NCBI GenBank assembly: GCA_026874595.1
Contig: CM049313.1
Location: forward strand, 75,202,659 to 75,266,658
DNA: 64,000 nucleotides
Reading direction: 5' to 3'
Source: Sipunculus nudus
Taxonomy: Eukaryota; Annelida; Sipuncula; Golfingiida; Sipunculidae
The translations under genes and the position numbers were made by a program. Below the pieces are notes generated by a model that was given only the letters and a program-made list of their open reading frames with translations, was not told the DNA's origin and made no database searches. Within the stretch, counting starts at the first letter, position 1. Each line of letters opens with the position of its first letter. This document shows positions 35,101 through 47,828 of this stretch, in pieces.

Positions 35101-38100
35101 CCCCTCTCCTAGACTTTCTCTTGTTTATATTTATACCTGCCTTAAGCAAAGCAGGGTTCTTGTTTTTGATCTGTTCTGTGTCTGGATGAGTCTGTCTTCA
35201 TGATGTCATAAGAAAGGTTTAACAGATCTAATGGAACATCTTTGACAGATAGATGGATATCAGTGATGCAATTCAGTTATACTTTCATTGTAAATTATCA
35301 GTAAAAATTGATTTACCTCTGCTCACCAATAATTTGAATTAATCTTTTGTTTAGGAGTAAGAAATTTCTGACAGTATGTACTGGGTAAAACTGTACTTTG
35401 CTTAACTCGTACTTATATTAAGACATGCTTGTTGGCTAATATATTTGATAATTTAAGAGCCTACAGGTATATATAGTGTTACAGGGTGACATAAAAGTGG
35501 ACCGAACTGTCTCGCTTGTGAAGCTTGCTTTTCTAGCGAAGTGGTTGGTACGCCGGACTCGTACGCCACCCTTATGGGTTTGAATCAGGGATCGGCCCAT
35601 TATTTTCCCCTGAGCAATTTGTCTTCATAACAAAATGGAGGCTCATCTAACGTGACATTTAAATTTGTGGCCCAGGGAATAAGCTCACCAAAGTGTGACT
35701 CCTGGGATAATTAGTCTTGTTCTGATAGCAGAACGCTCTTAAGAGGGGGTGTGTTACAGGGTGACATAAAAGCGGACCAAACTGTCTCGCTAGTGAAGCT
35801 TGCTTGTCTAGCGAAGCGGTTGGTATGCCGGACTTGTGCACCACCGTTATGGGTTCGAATCCTAGATCAGCCCAGTATTTTCCCCTGAAAAATTTGTCTT
35901 TTGTAACAATAGTAAACTAAGGTATGAATTGATTAGTGCACACAGATATTTTTCTAGAGTTTGGTAGCATAACTCATGAAAGCACACATTTTCTCATCAC
36001 AAAGCGTGAGTTATGTACAAAACTTTTAAAAAAAATTGATGATGACACTGAAAGAACATAGATTTTTTTTTTTTTCATTGGCTGAGCAACCATTGATTAT
36101 ATTTGATTTTTTTCCCATTACTAGTAGGTAGTTTTATCATACATCTTGAAGTGATTTAATTTTAGTGTAAATACCAGCACAAATTAATCCAGGATGATTG
36201 TTTTACTGCTACTGCAACATCATAAATCACTTCCCTTCAAGTTCAAAGATTGCAGGTCATTCATTAAAATACAGTCATTTCTTATGATTGGCTGAAAATG
36301 ATAACATTATATCATATGCTGCTTAGTAAATGGTGGCTTTAATATAGGTAAGTGAGCAACAATAATAAGTTTTGATGCTTTTGCATATTATATAATCCAG
36401 AACAGAAACATTGTAATGTGGAGGGGTTTTGTTTCAAATCATGTTTTCATTGAATTTGACATAACCTGTTTCATGGTTATATATCCTTGAATTGAGAGAA
36501 ACTGGGCAGGGAATTGCAGGTGTGTGCCTGATATAATGACTCATGTTGACAATATTTTACAATTCTGTCAACTGTATTATTGAATCAGCCATTCTTTTTT
36601 GCCAGATCTGTGAATTTTTCCTTTACCCAAATCAACTGGAATGATTCAGAAAAGTAACCTGTGGAAATTGATACTACAAATAGTTTTCATGAATGAGTGT
36701 TCACACCACAAAGTTTCCCGTAATTCTCCAAAACCTTTGCTCAAGTAGCCTTTTTGGACTAATTCTTTATCAGCTTATTAATGCTTAAATATTGGCAGAT
36801 AAGATGTTTCTTTATGGTAAACACCTGGGTTCCAAAGACGTTTGAGCTGAAAAGTTGCTAGTACACAAAACTTGTTGAAAGTTTTCTCAAGAGAAGAATC
36901 TGTCTCATAGAGCAAGTTCAGTGCACCATTAAAGTAAACATTGACATCTGCACGGGAGATCCTATTTATAACAGCAATGAATTCAAGATTGAGTGTTTTC
37001 ACAGGTTAAATTTAGTACCTATTATAATGTATTTAAGGGTATTTATGGCAAGACTAGACGACTAAGAGGAAACAGTTGTGGACACTTTGGGTGGATAGGC
37101 TCTAAAGATCTGCAAAACCAACCATTAAAGTCAACAGCGACTTTTTCATGGTCTGATCCTGTTGAGTCGTTTGGTCGCTGAACAAATAAACAAGCTTACC
37201 GCCAAAGCTTAATAATCAGATACAGTCCCCGAAATAACATCAGCTATGGATTAAAATGTGAGTAAAAGCAAGGATATTTGGAAGCACTTAAATTCCACCA
37301 GGAAGCAGCCATTTTAAGTCAACAGAAGCTCGTTTGATCTGTTTTCATAACTTAGAGACTGAAAGTCTTTCTCAATAAAAGGGTACTTTCTTGTTTTGCC
37401 TTTCTGAGAGTACTAGCAAAAAGTTCTCCACAGGGCAGGGACAAGTTTTATGGAGAAGTGACTCTTTCAGGGCAAATTTCTCAAGGTCACTGTACTGTTA
37501 TGTTTTCTAACATGCTTTGAAAGGCTTACTCATGAGAAAAGTCCTGTGTGTAATAATGCACGTCATCAATTGGAGGATGTGCATTATATATGTTTTGTTG
37601 TATTTTCAGTGGCAAATTGGAGTAACAAATATCACACCAGTTGACTCTGGATTTGAAAATGATAATCATGATAATTATAATAAATATTTAACTAAATTAC
37701 TATCAATGAAATTTATGAGTTGTAATGATAATGCCATTATCAGTACTAGTTAATGTCATATGTAAGTGTGAAAAAATGCTGTTAATAATCATAGAGTAAT
37801 TTCTTCCGCAATTGTATCTGCCAAAACAGAGTTTCAAAAATACTTTATTTTCATGCTGGATCAGCCAAGAAAGTGTTGGTCAACAAAGAACCATGTAGTG
37901 TCCATCTGTGCATCTTTTTACAGTGATAATAGCACATAAATCTCAGGAATGGTTCACCCTATTGAGCCGAAATTGTGCATGTCCCTAGATCTTGGGTACC
38001 TTCATCTCGTACTCAAGACTGTGGAATTGTTTTCATCCACCCATATGTTTGCTTTGGAGTGATTCACTGTATCAGCCTTATGTTTGGCATGTCCATACAT

Positions 38101-41100
38101 CTTGATTGGCGTTCTCGTACATATAACAGCTGGTACGACTTGTAGTTGTATGTAGAATACTTCCATGTATTTATCTCAGTAGTGGTATGATATAACACAT
38201 GAATTATGCCTGTCAATAGATGGTTGATACCTTAATAATGGACACAAGCCTGGTGGTGCATCCTGCCATAATTTTCCTCTAGCTTCCATTCATAAATCTG
38301 TTCTGGGTGAAAATAACACGTCTCTGTAGTGGATGTATCAGCCTGAAATTATGCATGTTTATCCATCTTGTATAGCTTTGTTTCAGACAATACTGGTGGT
38401 GCCACCTACTGTCACTTATCAAAGAATACATTAATGCCCTTATCTCAGGAGTGGTTTGGTGTATTGGCCTTAAATTTTGCATGTTCATCCATCTTTGGTA
38501 GATTTCTCTTACACAAGACTGATTGTGCCACTTGCAATCAAGTATCATCCATGCATTTATCACAAATATGGTTTAAAGTTTCATCCTGAAATTTGGAATG
38601 TTCATAGATCTTGGATTGTTTCATCTTGTTTACAAGATTGGTGGTGCCACTTGCATTTGTTTTTGTATGGTATTTATCTGGGCATCTGTATTAGATGAAA
38701 GTCACACATTTCTACAGAGTGCTTGGACTTATCAGCCTGAAATTTTGCATGTTCATCAATCATGTGTATTTTTCTGGTACACAACTTGGGCACCACAAGG
38801 GCTGTTTCAATACATTGGTGTATCGATACATCAAGATACAAAGTCAAATGCCTTATCAGTATCCTCAGGTGTCCTTGTATTGATACATTAATATATAAAT
38901 GCGATGTTCTGCATTAAGAAATGGTCTCTCAGTACCATGCAAGGCTAAAGGTCATTGGTAGGAAGCGAAGTGATATAAATCTTGAAATTAATTTATTGGT
39001 TGGAAATCAGTTTTATGAGAGTTAGCTTATTTACATTCTATGTACAAGGGGGAATTTGACCTAGAATCTAAATTATAATATATCATACATGGAGGGCTTG
39101 GCATTAACAGTTAACCACTTGCCTAAGGATTCAAATAAGAGTCCAAGAAAATGATGGTAGAGCATTTAAGTTGTCTCCTACTTGCCAAAACCTCATACCC
39201 AAAGGACAGAAGAAAAAAAAACATTTTTTTGCTCAGCTGACTGAAAGTCATCTGAGTTATAGCAATTACTCTTTGTTTGTCATCCATCTCTCAGTCTGTC
39301 TGTCTGTCCATTCACAGGGCATTGATCACCATGATTCTTTGCACGCATATTCATCATGGATTTTTAGCTTAGCTGACTTTCAGTCATGCTGGGCTATAGC
39401 GATGGGTCTTTGTCCGGCGTCCTTCCGTCTGTCCGTCCGGAAGGCCGTCCGTCCGTTAGCAGGGCACAAATCGTAACCGTAGGGGCTAGAGCCATGAACC
39501 CTATGCAGTCTTAGAGGTTCTAAAAAGATCTCCTTGCAAACCTGAAATTAGGTAACTGTGACCTATATTCTCCAAGTTATGGGGTGTGTTTGCACCCCCC
39601 AGAAATAATTCTTTTAGCCAAAATTTTCATCCCAAACCTTCCATCTTTCACATACAGCTCACCTACCAACAGGGGAAGAACCATAATTATTTTGAGGTCA
39701 CAAGGTCAAAGGTCAAGGTCACAGAACCAACTTCTTTGAAAAGCCTCAGGATGCATTTTAAGCCAAACCTTTCATCCCAATTCTTTGATCTTTCACATAT
39801 AGCTCACCTACTAAGTGGGAGAAGAATCCTATAGATGTTGAGGTCACAAGGTCAAATGTCAGGGTCACAGGATCCACTTCTTTGAAAAGGTTGTGGACAC
39901 ATTTCAAGCTAGACCTTTCATTGCAAACCTTTCAGCACTGATATCGCTTCTCTGCTAACAGGGGAAAAGACCTGTTGATTTTGAGGTCAAAGGTCAAGTT
40001 CACAGCACCCTCTTCTTGCGTAGAGTCATTTTAAGGCAAACTTTTCAATCTATACTTTCCATCTGTCATATATGGCTTGCCTACCAATAGGAGAAGAAGC
40101 CTATTGATGTTGAGTTCAAATGGTCAAGGGTCAAGGTCGCAATATTGTTCTAAATGCTTGTGAACATATTTCAAGTGAAACTGTTCAACCCAAACCTTCA
40201 GTCTTTCACATATGCCACATCTATGCATCACTGAATTTGATTCAAACTTCATAGTTATGGGTATTTTTGCATGAAGAAATTATTAATTGATTTTGAGGTC
40301 AGCTGGTCAGGAGGTTAAAGGTTGCAGGTCTAAGTTATTCACTCATTGGTTGCCAAGTAATTACACCCGGCCAGATGTAAGTGGTAAGTAGTTACCCATC
40401 ATTTAGAAAGAATCCAGTTGATATGTGGGCAAAAGGCCAAGGTCATAGGTCAGGGATGTTCACAATAACTTATTTTGTAGACCATCTCTATTTTTCTTGT
40501 TTTCTTGTATATATAACCATGGCACTCACAACTGGTACATCTCACTATGTGCCCATAATTGTCAGTGACACTTGTGATATATGACTCCCTTTTGTATCAG
40601 CTCATGGATTGATAAGGATATATCATTAGTGCATAACAAAAACACTGTTGTAGGAATGCTTTGGCCAGGCATTAAGACTATGAGAGTTAAGTGTTAAGGT
40701 TTAGCTACTGATTTATAAAATGATGGGAACATTTTGCAGTTTATGTCATGGAATCATAGCAATAAACTTAGTTTTCTAGATATCTGAATATTATTATACA
40801 AATCATCAGATATACCAGCAAGTGTTTGTTCTGATTATATGTGGGTCTTTACCTGGATTTAGGATGGCTTTATTTGATTACAAGACTCGAAGTGATGCTT
40901 TCTGTATTTCTTTTCTTTTAAGTTTTGCAGTTTACCTACCCTGCTGACCCCATTGAATAGCAAGCTGATAATCAAAACAAATTGGACTTGCACTTTTTAC
41001 ATTTGCATGTTCATAAATCTGATATGAGAGCTCTCCAACCTGATCATCCCTTTTGAATTGTTTTGGACATTCATAACTGTTACATTCTTTGAAGCAATTG

Positions 41101-44100
41101 CTTCAAGTTTAGTGTCTTATTGGAGGATGTGTGATATCAAATGTCAGACTTGTCAGAAAACCATTATGTCTGCCAGGTAGCCATTTTAGAAATCCTTTTG
41201 CCAGGGCAGTTTCTGTGATTTTTTTATGATGTTTGTTGTTCAATTTCCGACCTGTCAGAAATCCAATATGGCCACCAGGAAGCCATCTTTAAATTCCTTT
41301 AGAACATATTATCTCAAGAACTATTAAAGTGAATGCAGTGGGATGTATATTAATGTTATCTTGCATTGGGTCAAAGATTTCTTAATAAATATGACCATCA
41401 TTTATGAAAGCTCAGTACAGTTGGCTTGTATTGAATAAAAATTAATATGGAAGCACCCATTTCACAATAATTCTTGCATGGATTTCCTTGATCTTTTGCT
41501 ATATTTTGATCTTAAATGTGGCCTGTGTGGTATTCCTTTTGAAACTGACAGGTATAGAGCAAGCTGTGGGATTAGTTCCTGATAGCTCAACAACCATACA
41601 TTTTGCCTCAGACCATCATTGTATCCCCAGACAGTCGGGATACTATGGTTTCATGACGGTCCCGCCGCCGCCGCAGAAAAACCTTGTGAGTGGGATAACT
41701 CAAAAAATATTTCACTGAAACTTTACATTTGTATAGATATAGGTAAGGGGACGAAGCCTATTTAAAATGGGGTCATGACCTATGCTAGGAGAATGACCTT
41801 GACCTTGAATAGGTCCATTATTGCTGAAAATAACACAAATTCTTAAATATCTGAAGTAAGCTTGCATGGACTGGTCTAAAAATTAAGGTGACCAAAGATC
41901 TTGGATAGCCTTGTGATATACCAGAAACTGGTGGCGCCACCTATTATCCTTTTCTTGTTTTTACGCCTTTTAATACCCCCATAACTGCCACTTGACAGTA
42001 CTGTAAGCATTATAAGTCAAAAACTAATGGACAGATTTCTTTCATATTATGCACATGTAGAGAGATGGGCTATGGGATGAGGTCTGTTAACATTTGGGTC
42101 ATGACCTTTACCATGAGTGGCCTTGACCTTTAATGTGTCCATATTTGGTGAAAATCACACACCTCATATGATATCTCCAGTGTTGATAGCCATATGGATT
42201 TCAAACGTGACTTATGTATGGCCCACTACTAAAGTAAGAACCCTATAGGTTCTAGGGTCATGAGGTCTAAGGTCAAGGTCACTGGACTTGCATCTTACAA
42301 GATACTGTGGATGCATTTAAAGCCAAACTTTCAAGGTCTTTCATCTTGAATATATAGCTCACTCGCTAATAGTGGATGATCTATATTAATTTTGGGGTCA
42401 CAAGAACAAAGGTCAAGGCCACAGGAGGTAAATGTCAAAAAATTAGTTTCTGGATGATAATTCCTGCTTTTATTGATGTATTGATTTCAAACTTGACTTA
42501 TATATGTCCCATTGAAAAAGCAAGACTCCAATTGATTTTGGGGTCATGAGGTCAAAGGTCAAGGTCACAGGACATCTTTAAAAAGATTGTGGATGCATTT
42601 TCAGCCAAACGTTTCATCTCAGACCTTTCATCTTGCACATATAGATCACCTGCCAAGAGTAGAAGACCCCTATCAATTTTGAGGTCACAAGGTCAAAGGT
42701 GAAGGTCACAGGAGCCATCTGTCCAAAAATTAGTTTCTGGATGATAATGCCTGCTTTTATTGATGTATGGATTTCAAACTTGACTTGTATATGTCCCATT
42801 GGAAAAGCAAGACCCGAATTGATTTTGGGATCATGAGGTCAAAGGTCAAGGTCACAGGACACATCTTCAAAAAGATGTGGATGCATTTTCAGCCAAACAT
42901 TTCATCTCAGACATTTCATCTTGCACATACAGTTCCCCTGCCAATAGAGGAAGACACCTGTCAATTGTGAGGTCACAAGGTCAAAGGTGAAAGTCACAGG
43001 AACCATCTGCCCAAAAATTAGTTTCTGGATGATAATTCCTGCTTTTATTGATGTATAGATTTCAAACTTGACTTATATATGTCCCATTGAAAAAGCAAGA
43101 CCCCAATTGATTTTTGGGTCATGAGGTCAAAGGTCAAGGTCACAGGACCAACATCTTCAAAAAGATTGTGGATTGATAGATGGAAGAAACAATAATTGCT
43201 TGCCAAGTGTCAGTATATGCTGCTAAAAATGGGGGCCTATTCTTAAAGGGGGGGGGGCCTACTATGTCTGGGGATACTCTGGCACCTGCGGTGCCAAGAA
43301 ATATCTAGTTCGCTATGTTTTAACCAGACATATATGATAAGAATTTATGGCAATGTAGAAAGTTTAAACAAATTGGCATATAGGTTCTGCAACAATTTTA
43401 CTAGTTGTGAATCGCAGCCCATGATGTCCCAGGTCATGCTTGGCAGCTGAGCTCCATGACCCATGGGTCACTTGTTTCATCAGTTCCTGCAGACTGAGGG
43501 GCCACCTAGGTTATTTTTTCGAAAATTAATGCATTTTTTCTCTATTTTTGAGACCTCAAAGATGCAGTCATCCTTTTACAGGGTAAAATTGTAACCATTC
43601 AAACTAGAATCTTCAAATTTAACATGCAGGGAGGTTCATGATAAATCTCCTTTGAAGCCTGAAATAAGGTTTTAGGTACCCATATGTTTTGAGCTATAGG
43701 GCTTGTAAATACTCCTCAGAAAAATAAAAAATTTGATACATAACCTCAAATTTCTTAACAAATTCATTCATTATCATGATTTTACACATTTTCTTTTAAT
43801 TAGCTCAGCTGACTATAAGTCATCTGAGCTCTAGTCTTGGTCCTTTGTCCTTTGTCCGTCCGGCCGTTAACAGGTCATGTTTTAAAACGGTTGGACCTAT
43901 GAATCTAAAATTTTACATACAGTTAGATGTCCCCAAAATCTCCTACCATACTGAAAAATTAGGTCACTAGGACTTCATTCCTTCAAAATATTAAGGAAAA
44001 ACCTCCATATTTGATAAAAAAGCCATTGTTAAACTTCAAGGCTGCTTAATATTGAAACCAATGGTCTGTTTTTGATTATATTTAGTATTCATATTCTTCC

Positions 44101-47100
44101 ATACATTTTCTATTAACATACTAAAAATTAGGTCAATATTAATATTGTTTTGAAGTTATAGGTCCAAATATAATGCAATTTTCTAAAAATCATGAAATAT
44201 ATTTACTCACTTAACATGAGAATTGCTGAAGCTGGAGACTTTTTTCTGGGATATAACTTTATTAAATCAAGATTCAATTGTAAACCCAAAATAAGATCTG
44301 AATTTTGCAATTTTTTTAAGTTATTAGCATAAATAAAAAATCAATACCTTAAATTTTGACCAACTTTGGCTATGGCACGTTTTTTCCCTGTAAGTACTGT
44401 TGATTTTATTTTTACAGCATATATACATAAGGATTTAATCTTTTAAAATCTGAAAATTCAAAGAAATTGTTTGAAAAGAGTAGCTTTTATTGAAGTTTTC
44501 ATACACCATGTCAAGTGTTGTTTACATCTGGCCCACCTAGTAGTACAGCCTTCACTTGCATTATGTAACCCACCCCAGGCAGCTTGCCTTGGCCCAGCTT
44601 GGCCACTACTAGCAGGCTTCCCCTCTGCCCTGCACTCACCCCCCCCCCCCCCCCCCAGCTGGTGCATAAACTAGATGAATGTTATAATTTTCTGTATTTT
44701 ATTTTATTCTTGGACATGCTACATTTTAGATTTTGTATTGTACCACCAGGGTTACAATGATTAAAGTGCACATTTAATTGTGTCCACAAAGTGATGTATT
44801 GCTATGGAAGTGTGGATGTTCATCAGATAAGTAATGCTTTACTTCAGAAGAGTAAAACTTCACCAGGTGTGAAATTGACTATTAATTCCAGTAATTAATT
44901 ATAGCTGAGATTGTAATTAGCAATTATATTGTTTGTCCCTCATTCAACCAACAGTGTGTATACTTTATTTGAAAAGATGTTTTTATTTTATCAAATGTAC
45001 TGAATCTTTTATTTTATTTCAGTGAATAAAATTAAGCATGTACTAGAAACTCCAATGTGCAAAACGTTTTAATCGGGATTCAAGGAATAATTTTGTAGAT
45101 GCCATGTTGTTATATATAAACTTAAATGCATTATTCCCTTGAAAGTAAAATGAAGGTATTAGTCCATTCTGTCCACTTGCCTGTCCATCTGCAAATTTTT
45201 CATATGCATTACAGTATCTCAAAACTTTTACTGTTTTTCTTCATGACAGTCTTGTCAGACTATTAGTTTGCCATAATATATTGAGAACTTTACTATAACC
45301 AAGTAGGAGGGCCCTTTCCTCTTAGCTTCTCATATGCTTATATAAATAAAAAACATTACAATAGAATATTTTTCATATTTTGCATTTGCAAAAATTTCAA
45401 ACTTAAGCTGGTTGTCGTGACCCATGGGTCCTTTGTTTATATTCTGGATTCTCAACATCATTGTTTGGCTAAAACTGAATGAATACCAGACATGCCATTA
45501 TAAAATTTCTTGCATAAGAATGGGAATTCAGGTAAAAATGAAAGTATTTGAATACCAGTGCAAATACTTTCAAAATGTATTCATGAATGCATTCATGAAT
45601 ATATTCTATAATATTATTTTAATAATAATTTCAGTTATATTTTATTAAAAAAATCATATGATTCTCTTATTATTTTTAATAAAAATTCTATTTGGCACAA
45701 TATTTGTTATTAAATTTTAATAAATAGTTAAAATCTTTATCTTATATGTGCTGCTTATCAGTTATATGGCCAAGTCAAAATCTGTATGACAGTGGCACTC
45801 CATTTGTTAATAAAATAAATGAAATCAATCTCTTCCCTGTCTCCAAAGAAACTATCAAAATCATACATAAGCTTAACACTAACAACTCATAATACAGCTT
45901 ATATTTATTTCCACACAAAACCAGCATGTGCCTCATTTCAAAATCATATTTTTTTATCTTATATAAGAGCTGAGCGATGTGACCCATAGGTCCCTTGTTT
46001 TCTGTATTTGATTCATTCTTATTCTAGGCTGTGCTACATTTTAGATTTTGTATTGTACCACCAGGGTTAAAATGATTAAAGTGCACATTAAATTGTGTCC
46101 ACTAAGTGGTGTATTGCTATGAAAGTGTGGATGTTCATCAGCTAAGTAATTCTTTACTTAAGAAGAGTAAAAACTTCACCAGGTTTGAAATTGATTATAA
46201 ATTCCAATAAAAATATTATAGCTGAGATAGTAATTAGCACAATCATGATGTTTGTCCCTCATTCAACTAACAGTGTGTATACTTTATTTGAAAAGATGGT
46301 TTTATTTTATCAGATTTACTGAATCTTTTATTGCGGTGAATAAAATTTAGCATGTACTGAAAGCTCCAGTGTACAAAACTTTTCAATATTTAGTGATTCA
46401 AGGAATAATCTTGAAGATGCCATGTTGTGGCATTATTTTCTTTTCAATTCACTTTAAACATTTGTGATTTAAAAATAATAAAATATATGTGTATGCATAA
46501 TATGACCCGATATGAGCTACACTCTGAATAAATAAATAATGATTGCAACTTACAATTCTGATATTTTAACTTATATTTTTCAAATTTTTTTATTACAAAT
46601 TAATAAAACTTGGAAATAAATAAAAAATAAATCTGAGAAAAACTGTTAATTGAAAAAGTGGATATGGTAAAAAAATAGGCTTTAATATAAACTTAAATGC
46701 ATTATTCCCTTGAAAGTGAAATAAAGGTATCAGTCCATTCTGTCCACTTGCCTGTCCATCTGTAAATTTTTCATATGCATTACAGTATCTCAAAACATTT
46801 ACTGTTTATCTTCATGACAGTCTTGTCAGAGTATTAGTTTTGCAATCATATATTTAAAACTTTGCTATAACCAAGTAGGAGAGCCCCTTTCCTCTTAGCT
46901 TCTCATATGCTTGTATAAATGAAAAACATTGCAATAGAATATTTTGCATATTTTGCATTTGCAAAAATTCCAAACTTCAGCTGAGTGCAGTGACCCATGG
47001 GTCCCTTGTTTATTTTTAGAACTTCAAAGATCAAATCGTAATCATTGCACCTAGAACTTTCAACTTTTAACCACATCCATGGAGGTCCCTAAAAAATCTC

Positions 47101-47502
47101 CCAGGAAACCTGAAATTTGGCCTCTGTTACCCTTATTCTCTAAGCTATGCTTCAATTGAATGGGGATACCACCTACAAAATTTGGCATTCAGATGATAAA
47201 TTGATAAATTCCTTTTGTGAATGTCTTCCTAGTCAGCTGAAGGTCATTACCCCTGGGTCACTTGTTATGTCTAGTACCTGACAAATTTGAGAAAAAAACT
47301 TTAGGTTGAAGTGTGAAAACATTTAGTTAGCTTAACATATATCCCAAAGAAAGAGCTCCCAGATGCCCATTAGAATTAATAGGGCCACTGTGTTTAAATA
47401 TTGTAAACTACAGGGTATAATTGCATTTAAAATGTGTTTCTTAACTCTGTATCCAATATATGTGTGTGTTGGACTGTCTTCCCATTGCTGATATCCTGTA
47501 TA

Positions 47503-47566
<64 letters not shown>

Positions 47567-47636
47567 CTTTCTAATTGCTGATATCTAGTATATATAATAT
47601 GAATTGGACTGTTTCAGGTTGCTGATGTCTTGTATA

Positions 47637-47689
<53 letters not shown>

Positions 47690-47783
47690 ACTGTTTCTCA
47701 TTGCTGATGTCTTGTATATAATATATATATGTCTGTAAATAGGACTGTTTCTTGTTGCTGATGCCTTGTAGATGATAAATATA

Positions 47784-47828
<45 letters not shown>

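Larger units (their letters stand above)
41621..43277 (+). mobile_element. Element with GTATCCCCAGACA inverted termini
   Basis: The left terminus is GTATCCCCAGACAGTCGGGA (41621) and the right terminus is its inverse, TGTCTGGGGATAC, at 43265-43277. A GC-rich CCCGCCGCCGCCGC block follows the left end. The interior includes the AGGTCA-bearing tandem array at 42441-43172. No transposase. Related copies lie at 48166-50154. Confidence 0.7.
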
